64,000 nt of DNA from Balaenoptera acutorostrata (Eukaryota; Chordata; Mammalia; Artiodactyla; Balaenopteridae): positions 37,446,269 through 37,510,268 of the forward strand of contig NC_080075.1 in NCBI RefSeq assembly GCF_949987535.1. The letters run 5' to 3'. The position numbers and the translations under genes were made by a program. The notes beneath the pieces are model-generated. The model ran no database searches, was not told the origin of the DNA, and saw only the letters and a list, made by a program, of their open reading frames with translations. Position 1 is the stretch's first letter. The number at the start of each line of letters is the position of its first letter. Below are positions 54,932 to 64,000 of this stretch, in pieces.

Positions 54932-56087
54932 ACAACTAGCCAGTGGCTTGGTGGCAATTTGTAGATTTATTTTTTTTCTAATGTGAAGAAAAGGAACTAG
55001 TGGGCATCTCCCATGTCTAGACGCTCCTCTCAGTGGCCTTTTTCGGATTATAAAGGCTGTGGGATACTGCAACTATCAGAAATGCAGGGAGGCTGAAGTT
55101 CAGCTGTTTGAGAACAGAATCAATGGCTTTGGGCCTGGGAGGGGACCTTACAAGCTATCTAGTCCTACTCTCTGCAGCAATCTTAAAGAAATAGCCAAAG
55201 CAGTGGCTTCATTATAACCAGATTGAAAACTATCACCACACAGGGGGTTGGACATAGGTCCCTGGACTTGCATCTTGTAAAATATCCAGAGGCTGGCTCT
55301 ACAGAATACCATGCCAAATTCTGGCCAACAGTCAGAGGAAGAAAACTGTCAGGGAGCTTTCATTTTCAACATCACCTAATGTTTGCTATACTTTTCTTCT
55401 AGATGCTTTGGGCAAAAAAGCATTTTTTTCATGATTAAGTTTTATTATAAAAGTATATCGAATTCCACAGATATGTATGTGTCTTCAAAAACACAATCTT
55501 GGTCGTTTCTTAGACCAAGGTTTTCTGCCCACTGGAATGAGGATCACTGTTGCACTCTAAAATGAAGTTGGACTTCTTTGAAGAGAATTCTCATCATGGT
55601 GATCCATCATCCTCAAGGACTTTCATAAACAAAAGGGAGTATCACTGTGCAAAGGTTTCTTTTCTGAACATAGTGATATTTGAGCTGCCACAGTTTTTTT
55701 AAAAAATCAGACTTTTTCCTTAGGAAATTCTAACAGGAAAGAGCAAAGGTTGTGGAGAATTTTCAGGGTCAAGTTTTTCCATTTCTTATCCAGGAAGAGG
55801 AAACATATAGGACACAAGGAGCTGTGTATCTTTAATTTCCTTTCTTTACTAATTGCTTTTGCCCTGACGCTCATTTGTGCTTTTACGTGGATGTGCTTGG
55901 GATGCACAGAGCTGTGTGTGCATGTATGTGTGTGTACATGTGGATGAGTGTCCACAGATGGGTGTGTGAGGAATACATGTTGTTCTATGATTTTATGTGA
56001 TATTGAGACTTAACTCCTTTGCACCCCAGTTCTTTTGGTATTCAGGGAAACAAAAACAAATATAAATATTCTCATACTTGGGTTTTC
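54932..56087. other. Unique sequence with a TG-rich stretch
   Basis: No transposon recognised. A (TG)-rich, interrupted stretch lies at 55911-55970. Frames of 60-82 codons are unrecognised. Confidence 0.5.
55911..55970 (+). repeat. TG-rich low-complexity DNA
   Basis: 'gctgtgtgtgcatgtatgtg' and 'tgtgtacatgtggatgagtg'. Confidence 0.75.
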
Positions 56088-56870
56088 TGATGGTTAATTT
56101 TATGTGTCAACTTGGCTGGGACACAGTACCTAAATATTTGGTCAAACACCACTTGGAGGTCACTGTGAAGGTATTTGTTAGATGAGATAAACATTTAGGT
56201 CAGTGGACTTTGAGTAAAGAAGATTACTCTATATAATGTGGATGGGCCTTGTCCAATCAGTTGAAGACCTTAAAGGAAACAGGTCTGTTTGGGGCTTCCC
56301 TGGTGGTGCAGTGGTTAAGAATCCACCTGCCAAAGCAGGGGACATGGGTTCGAGCCCTGGTCCAGGAGGATCCCACATGCCACAGAGCAACTAAGCCTGT
56401 GCGCCACAACTACTGAGCCTGTGCTCTAGAGCCCGCAAGCCACAACTACTGAGCCCACATGCCACAACTATTGAAGCCCGCACGCCTAGACCCCGTGCTC
56501 TGCAACAAGAGAAGCCACCTCAATGAGAAGCCCATGCACCACAATGAAAAGTAGCCCCCGTTTGCCACAACTAGAGAAAGCCCGTGCGCAGCAACGAAGA
56601 CCCAACACAGCCAAAATTAAATAAGGTAAATAAATTTATAAAAAAAAAAAAAGAAAGAAAAGAAATGAAACAGGTCTGTTGAGGAAGAGGGCGTTTTTCC
56701 AGCAGACTTCTTTCAGACTTGGGCTACATTATCTTCTCTTCCCTGGGTCTCTAGCCTACTGGTCTACCCTGCAGACTTCAGACGTGCCAGCTTCCATAAT
56801 CGTGTAAGCCAACCTGTTAAAATAAAGCTCTTAATAAATCTCCAGTTAGACACATACACACACACACACA
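56088..56870 (+). mobile_element. ERVL solo LTR (MLT2-type) carrying a SINE
   Basis: Starts 'tgatggttaattttatgtgt' and runs 'caacttggctgggacacagt', 'aatatttggtcaaacaccac', 'aatgtggatgggccttgtcc'. After the SINE it continues 'ccctgggtctctagcctact', 'cttccataatcgtgtaagcc' and 'aataaatctccagttagaca', which carries the LTR polyadenylation signal. It ends in a CA repeat at 56850-56872. Solo LTR, no viral genes. Confidence 0.75.
56290..56666 (+). mobile_element. CHR-family SINE, longer variant
   Basis: Starts TGGGGCTTCCCTGGTGGTGC. A box 'tggtgcagtgg', B box 'ggttcgagccc'. It is flanked by GAAACAGGTCTGTT (56276-56289 and 56667-56680, 14 bp). It is longer than the copy at 9.3 kb because 'ccacaactactgagcc'-like text occurs three times in the body (56404-56475). 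Most CpGs have decayed to TG/CA, so it is older than the 49.2 kb copy. Confidence 0.95.
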
Positions 56871-56872
56871 CA

Positions 56873-57989
56873 TTCAAGTCTTTTACCCAAAATTTTATCC
56901 AATAAGATGGCCAAATTCTATTTTACATTATGTAATCAGTTCTTGAAATCCTTCTGGAATCTTCTCTGAGTTCTGTATGGCTTTCTGAGCTGTCTTGACT
57001 TACAGGATGCATGCAGAAGCCCACTGTTACACTCAGCCTTGGCCAGAGATCTGAAGAAGCTGAAGAGGCCCCCTCCCTTCTCTTTTTTCCACTTCACTCG
57101 GGAAGGATGAATTCACATAGAACCACGCATTCTCCCCCACAGCCTGGAGGTTGGGTTTTAGCATCAGAGACAGGGCGGTGAGTTTATCTGAAAAGCCATC
57201 CAGGAGGCCAATGTTGCTACTCTCACTGTCTGTGTGAAATTTTTGCACAGCAACAGCAGGCTTCACGTGAGCCTGTGTGTGAGGGAGAGGAGCAGCAGGC
57301 TGGATCCCAAGCTCTCCAGAAGCTTCAGGGACATGAATCAGAATTCAGTTCTCAGTGCTGAATCGAAGACCCTCCGTGAGGACCATGGAGCCAGACTAAG
57401 GGATGAATGAGAGTCTGTGAGCAGGCCCCCTTGGATGACATCCCTGTTACCCAGATGGCATTAAACAGTTACGCTCAGTTTCAAGCGAACACGGAATCAC
57501 GTGTGTCCTGGGTGTGTTAAAAATCCACCAGTGAGGTTAGCCCAAACACTTACATTCTGCTTTCCTATGCACGGGTATCAAAGTTAGTGCAGGCCCCTTG
57601 ACACCATAATCCATTATCAAAAACTGAAAGCAGCTGGTTGGATTTCTAAACTTTCTACACAGAGAAACGCATCTGGTCCCAGTTTGCTGCAAAGAAGTCA
57701 GTTTTGTTCTTTCTCACAGCTCGGCTACAGAAAGCACTGGGGCATCCTGGTTCCCCCAAATAAAGGAACGTCGTGCTTGTCTTAAGGCTTCATTCATGCT
57801 GGGAAATTTGCTGCCCATCCCCACTGCCAATGCCCTTCTACCTCCAGCCTGGGGGCGTCAGCCAAGCAGGGACTCTGAAACCCCACCAGTTCAGAACAAG
57901 GAGGCTGGGGATTAGCAAAGCAGCTCCAGCCCCTCAGAGAAATCTCTGCACAGATCATGTGCACAGAGGGAAAAAAAAAATCATTTGTA
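56873..57989. other. Unique sequence, nothing recognised
   Basis: No transposon recognised. Frames at 57033-57266 (minus) and 57773-58033 (plus) overlap antisense frames and are unrecognised. Confidence 0.5.
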
Positions 57990-58800
57990 ATGGATTGTCT
58001 CAGAACTGTTTTCTCAGGATCGTACAAAGTTGAAGTATCGACTAACTTTTCCGTTAATTTCAAAGGCAGGGCTCGGCCATAATTTATCCCTTTGATTCCA
58101 CTGACCATCAGCAGTTGTGGCCATTTTCTGCCCGGCTATGGAGAACAGTTAAATGATGATGTCCTTAGCCCCCTTTGACTTCTCTTCCAGCCTGTTTCAG
58201 CAGTCTCACCCAGGCACTTCCTGTCTCCCCAGCTCCACTGTCTGGCACTTATTTCAGACAAGTCAATATGTTTAAATTATATCTGAACTCAAGGTAATTA
58301 ATCATAAAGCTTTATGCTTTGTAATGCGTTTTTTTTTTTTTAAACTTCTGGTTGGCATTCCACTGAATCACAATTAAAAAGAAAAAGCTATCTGAGATGC
58401 ATTGTGAATATCACATAGATGCTCAGGCTGGGAATCCTTTCTAACACAAGGAGCACATTGAAAACCTCCACTCTTTTAGGGATCTAAATAAGAGGGTCAA
58501 GATGGCATTTCAAGAAATGTTAAGCAGATCAAAAGAAAGACCCGTATGAGCTGGCTGGATCCCAGTGTACAGAAACAATCTAATTTGAAAACATGAAAGT
58601 CAGGTGATGAGTTGTCTCTTTAATGCATTTTGCAAACATAGCAAAGGCTTTGAAGCTCACCGCATAATTATGCCATGGGACTGTACTGGATACACGTTAC
58701 TGAAGATTGATAGGTGCTTGCTTCAAACGAATTGCAGTCTCCTCCGGTTTTAATGGCAGCCCTGTAGCACATGACCTTAGTATTCAGTTTCATCATTTGT
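57990..58800. promoter_or_regulatory. Candidate conserved enhancer-like element
   Basis: An 800-base transposon-free stretch with scattered surviving CpGs. It contains TCF/LEF-like CCTTTGAT (58089-58096), TAATTA (58295-58300) and a perfect 14-bp palindrome CATAAAGCTTTATG (58303-58316) made of two opposed CDX/HOX-like TTTATG words, with many AATTA and TAAT cores. No protein-like frame. Conservation and activity are inferred. Confidence 0.35.
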
Positions 58801-59065
58801 ATCTAGTCCAAGGCTGGAATGCATAGCATGTAATGGTTCCTGACTCCCTCGAGGGGGGACTGGCATTAAGGCTCCCATCCTTCCGTGAAGACTTCCCCAT
58901 CTAGGAAGTGGACGATGATTACCATTCAAGACACTTCAAAGAGGACGAGGAAAAGCTAAACCTACGGTTCAGATAAACTGAGCTGGAGCTCATGTAGAGA
59001 TATAACCTTCCAAAAAGATAACTAATTTAGACACATTTCAGAATTTATAAAAATTATATACACCG
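58801..59065. other. Unique sequence
   Basis: Nothing recognised. Confidence 0.45.
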
Positions 59066-59069
59066 TTGT

Positions 59070-59335
59070 TATCAGTCAGGATTCAGTGTAGGAAACAGAA
59101 ACTTTAGGTATTTTAAGCAGGAAGAGACTTATTTAACACAGAGAATCAGGTGCTTTCAAAACCACTGAGTGGGCTGAAGGAGCAGGGTCTAGGCTGGGTC
59201 TTATGGAATGACTTCCAGAACCATCTAATGATGGTTGGATGTGGCTATTATAGATCAGTAACCCACCTCTTTCAAAAGCATCTCAGAGTAGGATTTGTCT
59301 TACTAGCCTAAGTACCATCTTCATGTCATGTAGGC
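59070..59335 (+). repeat. Unclassified interspersed repeat
   Basis: 'atcagtcaggattcagtgta', 'ggaaacagaaactttaggta', 'ttttaagcaggaagagactt' and 'atttaacacagagaatcagg' resemble a common old mammalian repeat whose family name I cannot secure. Confidence 0.4.
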
Positions 59336-59339
59336 CTCA

Positions 59340-59395
59340 ATATAACTACAAAAACAAAAACAAAAATAAAAACAAAAACCAACCAAATAAAAACA
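59340..59395 (+). repeat. (CAAAA)n low-complexity DNA
   Basis: 'acaaaaacaaaaacaaaaat' and continuation with AACC interruptions. Confidence 0.9.
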
Positions 59396-61849
59396 TTGCA
59401 GCAAAATTCTCCAAGGCCAATTTTTCTCTGTGATTCTTCCTTTCCTGAGGCTGGCATTCTAACACACATACACAACTGTTTATCTAATGTCAAAGATAGA
59501 CAGCATAAGGAGGCTAACAGTATGTATTTATTCGGGTGGCTCCCAAAGGAAGCTCTACATTTTAAAGTTTAAAATAGGTCTACATTTTAATCACAGCACT
59601 AGAGCGAGAATTAGCAAACATTGGTTATTCTCAAGCCAATAAATTAACTGCATCCATGATCATCTTTTGAGACATGAAGGAATATTAAGTGTATTCTAGG
59701 ATAGGCATGGACAAACTATCACCATGCTTATTTTTGTCAAACACAGCTATGTCTGTTTATTTGTTATTAAAGGCTGCTTTTCCACACCAATGGCTGAACT
59801 GACTAGTTCCAACAGGGGTCATATAGCCTCACAAAACCTAAAATATTTACTATCAGCTCCTTTTAGGGAAAAGCTCCGTAACTTCTGGTTTAGGGTAGCA
59901 GGGACCATATAAAAGATTCATAGATGCTAGTTTTCAATATCAGTATAGATTGCTACAAATTGGTTGCTCCCATACCATTCAAACATTGAGTCACAATGCA
60001 GAATCATTTCCACATGAAAAAAGCTATCTGGTATTTTCCTGTTTGGCAATACAGACTTGCTTTTCTATTATCTTTTGGACTGAGCAGGATGCTTTTAAAA
60101 ATGCTGGCTAGCAAAGAAAGGCAGACCCAAAAGAGCAAGAAGCTTTCTAAATTCAGTAGAATGTTCTGCAATAATAGAAAGGTTTTATATCTATGCTGTC
60201 TAATACACTTGAATTAAAATTTTAATTTTATTAAATTTTAACTTAAAGTCACATTATTTCTAGTAGTTACCGTGTTGGGCAGTGCAGTTGTAAATCATAA
60301 CCTATGTTCTCCTGGTTGTTTTATCATCACTAATACCTTGTTTAAAGATAAACGATTTTAATGTAGATGATAGGGATGTGGACAGACTCACAAATCAATA
60401 AAGATTTGAAAAATATTTTATAAAAAGGCATCTGAGTAAGTCTTGTATAAATAATCGACACATGGAAAATGCCCTCTTATTAGCAGCACATAAAATCCAA
60501 ATTGTGAAGGCAGTAAAAGCTGGTAGAGGGAACGGGTGCCCTTAGGCCTCAATGTTGAAAATATTTTCATCCTGCTGAAGACTCTGGTTTCTAGGGCTGT
60601 GGATCTCCTTTCCATGGACTGGAGTTCAAGCCTTTAACTTAGTTCATAAAGAAATCTTTTCAATCACTGATCTATTCAAAATATTCATATTTACTACCCA
60701 TATTTTCCTTTCTGGCTCACATCATATGTATTAGTTAGGTTTCAGTTCTCCTGTTAATTTAAATGCTGTTTTTCTCATTTGCACAGTTGATAATTTGGGG
60801 AAAGTTACTTCAAATCTGTTTTTCACCATTGACCATTATTCCAATAGAAAAATCATTTCTGGGTTGGAACAGACAATTCATTTCATTTTTCACTACTGTA
60901 TCTTTCTGGATGTGAAAGAAACAGATTGGAAAGTCCCAACAAACCCACTCATGACCAACTCAAAGGAATATGAGGAACGACAACTCAGCTGCCAACTTCC
61001 CTTGTCCCAGACTCACACGTCTGTCAGACATACAGGATGCAGCTGGACATCTTGGCTTTGCAGCTGCCACATGGACCTTGTGTGGCTAGGAATGTCAGCT
61101 TAAATCTGAGATTGAGTCAAGGAAAGGAGAAATGGCAGGAGTCTGTGTGGTACCTGAGACACCTCCTATGATCACCTCTACCTTGTACGTTTGTCAAATC
61201 TCAAAGGATATAATATGCTCCAGAGCCATCACTATGTCACAAAATGCCAAGCCGCCATGTTTGGGAAGTAAACAACAAACAGTTTCCCCTGTGGCACTGA
61301 AAAAGTTCTGTGGCTCTAGCCAATTTTAAGGCCATTTGTTCCCACTGAAACTTAAAATCTAAGAAAGGAAAACATGACTTTGGGTCTGTTTGATTATGTC
61401 TGATACCCTTTCTTTTTCAATGAAGGCATACGGACAAGGTGAACCAGATTGAACATGGCAGTGCTAAATTACACAGTTTCTCAAACTTTAGTTAACAGTT
61501 ATTACAGCACTCTTCTTCCAGGATAAAGACTTCTCAAGGAAATCTCCTGTTTAAGCCTAAGAACCATGGAGAAATCTAGAAAGCTCTAGAACGGAACTAC
61601 AGAAGGGTGCTCCCCAGCAACACTGCCCACCAATGTGAGAACACGAGGTCTCTTTTTCCACCACCTCAGTTAGAAATCTAAATGGCACCTAACAAGCCCA
61701 TCACTGATGATCTTATTTAGAGAGTAAGCCATGACTTGAATGCACTCAAAGGGATGGTTTCACTACACAGCAGCCTAGAACTCTTGTCTTAGGTGTAATA
61801 GTAGCTGTGGGAAGTCAAAACCACCAGCCCATTCAGGTTCCAATAACAA
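59396..61849. other. Unique sequence, nothing recognised
   Basis: About 2.4 kb of AT-rich single-copy DNA. Frames up to 102 codons (60795-61103) have no recognised domain. No RNA gene seen. Confidence 0.45.
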
Positions 61850-62150
61850 ACAAAATGTATGTGTGATGGAGGTGATTTTGGACTGTGACTACTTCTACAT
61901 TCGCCGCAGCAGCGCAAGTTTCCAGAACTATTGTTGGCTGGAATTCTGGCCTAAACCGATCAGTCATGGTCCTGAAAGTCACTGTAATCAGAGTAACAAA
62001 CACTCCTGTGTTTCTGCCAATTGCGCTACTGTGTATCCAAATCATGAATAAGATGGGCTTAGTTGCAATCGGAATAGTCTATATTGCCACATGCAAAAGG
62101 CCTCGTAGATTTTGTCAAGGCAGAGATGCCTGCTAAATTCCAGTGCTACT
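61850..62150. promoter_or_regulatory. Possible conserved non-coding element
   Basis: Complex, transposon-free stretch with several retained CpGs ('cattcgccgcagcagcgcaa', 'aaaccgatcag', 'aattgcgctac'). It is open in two plus-strand phases (61863-62051, 61885-62136) and one minus phase (61833-62045), which is more open reading than expected for such DNA, but no protein family is recognised. Confidence 0.28.
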
Positions 62151-62237
62151 GTATCTGACCCTGTTTCCTCTGGACTCTCACCCAAGGAAAGCCCCTCCGT
62201 GTGGTTAACTGTGGTATGAAAAAGATCACCTGAAGTC

Positions 62238-62390
62238 AGAGGACCCACAACCCACAAGTCTATTCACCTGTCTGTGCCTCAGTTTCCTTATTCATAAAAA
62301 ACTCCCTTACAAGTTGTTTTAGGAATCAAAAAAGATAACATAAATGTTCCTGTTGCATGGTGAGCAATTAAAAAGTATCAACTATAAAAA
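62238..62390 (+). repeat. MIR SINE
   Basis: 'acccacaagtctattcacct', 'gtctgtgcctcagtttcctt', 'agttgttttaggaatcaaaa' match forward MIR. Confidence 0.7.
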
Positions 62391-62797
62391 TGGCATGATT
62401 TTATGATTGAATCCGAAGAGGCTATATGATGTCAATCAAGAATTGACACCAAAACAAAAATTTTAAACGTCTTTGCTATCTGGAGGTAAAACTTCCTACC
62501 TTCAAGAATTTCTTAAGCCATATAAGCAATATTCATTCTGGCTTCCCCATCTTAAAGTGTGTGTATAAAGTCAGCCTTAATACTTTAGGGATGAGACCTG
62601 TCCCTATAGCTCACTAGAAACTTATTCCCTGCTGTTATTGCAGTAACCATTTGTCCCAAAGGGACTATGATATACAGGAAGTCACTATGTAGCTAAATCA
62701 GCCTGCAGCTAACATAAACAAAATCCTCAGAAGAACACTCAAATTCCAATCCATTATATTGTTACTTCTCCAACCAGCATCATACCCACTTGCCCTG
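62391..62797. other. Unique sequence
   Basis: AT-rich, nothing recognised. Confidence 0.5.
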
Positions 62798-63182
62798 TGT
62801 TAGAGGTTGAATTTCATTCCCCGCGCCATTCATATGTTGAAGTTCTAACTCCCAGTACCTCAGAATGTTACCTTATTTGGAGATCGGGTCTTTACAGAGG
62901 TTATCAAGTTAAAATGAGATCACTTGGGTGGGCCCTAATTCAATGACTCCTTATTAGAAGGGGAAATTTGGAGACAGATACACAGGGAGAACGCCATGTG
63001 AAGATGAAGGCAGAATTGGGGTGATGCTTCTTCAAGCCAAGGAATGCCAAGGATTGCCAGAAAACTAGGGGAGATGCATGCAACTTCCTCACAGCCTAAA
63101 AGAAACCAACCCTGTTGACAACTCAATTTCAGACTTCTAGCCTCCAAAACTTTGTTACGACTGCCCTAGCAAACTAAAACAT
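62798..63182 (+). mobile_element. MLT1-type MaLR solo LTR, 3' part deleted
   Basis: 'tgttagaggttgaatttcat', 'gttctaactcccagtacctc', 'ggagaacgccatgtgaagat', 'gaaggcagaattggggtgat', 'cttctagcctccaaaacttt' and 'gttacgactgccctagcaaa' follow MLT1. The stretch that normally carries AATAAA and 'tttctgttgtttaagccacc' is missing between 'cctccaaaac' and 'tttgttacg'. Confidence 0.9.
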
Positions 63183-63234
63183 TCTGGAAGGGGTATCCTC
63201 TAACAGAGAGATGGAAAAGGAATGAGGAGAAAGA

Positions 63235-63470
63235 GCTAACATTTCTTGAGGATATACTTTATTTCAGGAATTTTACATTATTATGTTATGTCATTTAATC
63301 CTCATCATAACCCTACAGAGTAGCTATCACCTCCCCATTTTACAGATTGAGCAACTGAGAATTTCAGTAACTTATATAATATCCTGCAGGTAGCAAATAG
63401 CAAACCTAAGCCATGGAGCCATGGCTGACTCTGAAGGCCCATGCTGTCCCCACTTCCTAACTTTGCCATC
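63235..63470 (-). repeat. MIR SINE, nearly full length
   Basis: Reverse MIR: 'gctaacatttcttgaggata', 'catttaatcctcatcataac', 'cctccccattttacagattg', 'agcaactgagaatttcagta', 'gccatggctgactctgaagg'. Confidence 0.85.
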
Positions 63471-64000
63471 TGACCCTTGAAAAGGAGTCTCACATCATCT
63501 CTAGACATTTCAGAATTCTTGCTCTCTTGTACCTTCCTGGTAGAAATTAAATTTCCTGATCAAACTGCTCCTTACATTTACACCACCTGGAAGCTAAACC
63601 AACTACAAAAGAGAAGATGATGGTTTCAGTTTGACATTATTTACTGGTTGCATGACCATTTCCCAGTCAGATCAACTGTAATCAGTTTTCTTTCTCAAAG
63701 AAACCAAGACTGAGTACTTTCTAATTTTTCTCAGAGTTTGAGACGTAGACAATAAAGTTGTCACTATGATGGCAAAATGGCTAGACCATGAGAAGAGAGT
63801 TGAAATCCAGTTTCTGACTGCCTAGAATAGTACAATGCAATCTGAAGAGCTTTTATGTTAAACCCAGTGTCAGAATTCACCCAGTCTCCACTTGGAATTT
63901 CAAGTTCGTTTTGTACTTGGAATCCAGAGAAACATGTGTGCTGTGTTCTTGCTCTCACTCTTATGTGTTACTTTTTGGGGAGTTGGATGTAGTGGACGCG
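63471..64000. other. Unique sequence to window end
   Basis: Single-copy DNA. No recognised element. Confidence 0.5.

Noticed and set aside
1..64000. CRISPR arrays, operons or other prokaryotic systems
   Set aside because: No spaced direct repeats or dense coding. The transposon content is mammalian throughout.

Overview
This 64 kb window looks like intergenic or long-intron DNA of a cetacean (whale or dolphin), or possibly hippopotamus. The main evidence is four copies of the long CHR-family tRNA-derived SINE (9257-9569 +, about 43597-43884 -, 49242-49568 +, 56290-56666 +). That SINE family is restricted to Cetacea, Hippopotamidae and Ruminantia. The ruminant-specific Bov-B, Bov-tA and BOV-A2 elements, primate Alu, rodent B1/B2 and pig PRE-1 were not recognised. 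Cetartiodactyl-type LINE-1 3' ends (35441-36016, 48663-48920) fit the same placement.

I found no protein-coding exon, tRNA, rRNA or snRNA gene that I can support. Open frames are short (longest 158 codons), overlap on both strands, or lie inside transposable elements. The only recognisable protein-coding ancestry belongs to retrotransposons: LINE-1 ORF2 endonuclease and C-terminal fragments, and a LINE-2 reverse-transcriptase-region fossil.

Layout. 0-8 kb: unique DNA with old MIR and L2 fossils, including a MIR nested in an L2. 8.0-10.3 kb: a three-layer stack of a MER5-like DNA transposon, a 5'-inverted L1 with a 13-bp target duplication, and a CHR SINE with a 14-bp target duplication. 10.3-25 kb: unique DNA with scattered MIR, MER5, MLT1 and a palindromic MITE; a GC-richer patch at 11.4-12.0 kb; a possible retrocopied 3' end at 19.44-19.84 kb. 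25.26-31.98 kb: about 6.7 kb with no recognisable transposon and several stretches that read like conserved regulatory DNA. 32-39 kb: L2 and MIR remnants and one L1 3' end. 39.2-44.1 kb: a dense LINE block of several L1M fragments followed by a long L2 with a SINE inside it. 44-54 kb: mixed, with an L1M 5'-region fossil invaded by younger L1 pieces and a SINE, plus MLT1 and other LTRs. 54-64 kb: a second palindromic MITE, an ERVL-type LTR carrying a SINE, a transposon-free candidate regulatory block (57.99-58.80 kb), and MIR and MLT1 fossils at the end.

There is no gene set acting together here. The notable content is the layered transposon history and several candidate cis-regulatory elements, which cross-species alignment would test directly. 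Family names were assigned by reading against remembered consensus sequences, not by a search, so boundaries of old elements are approximate.
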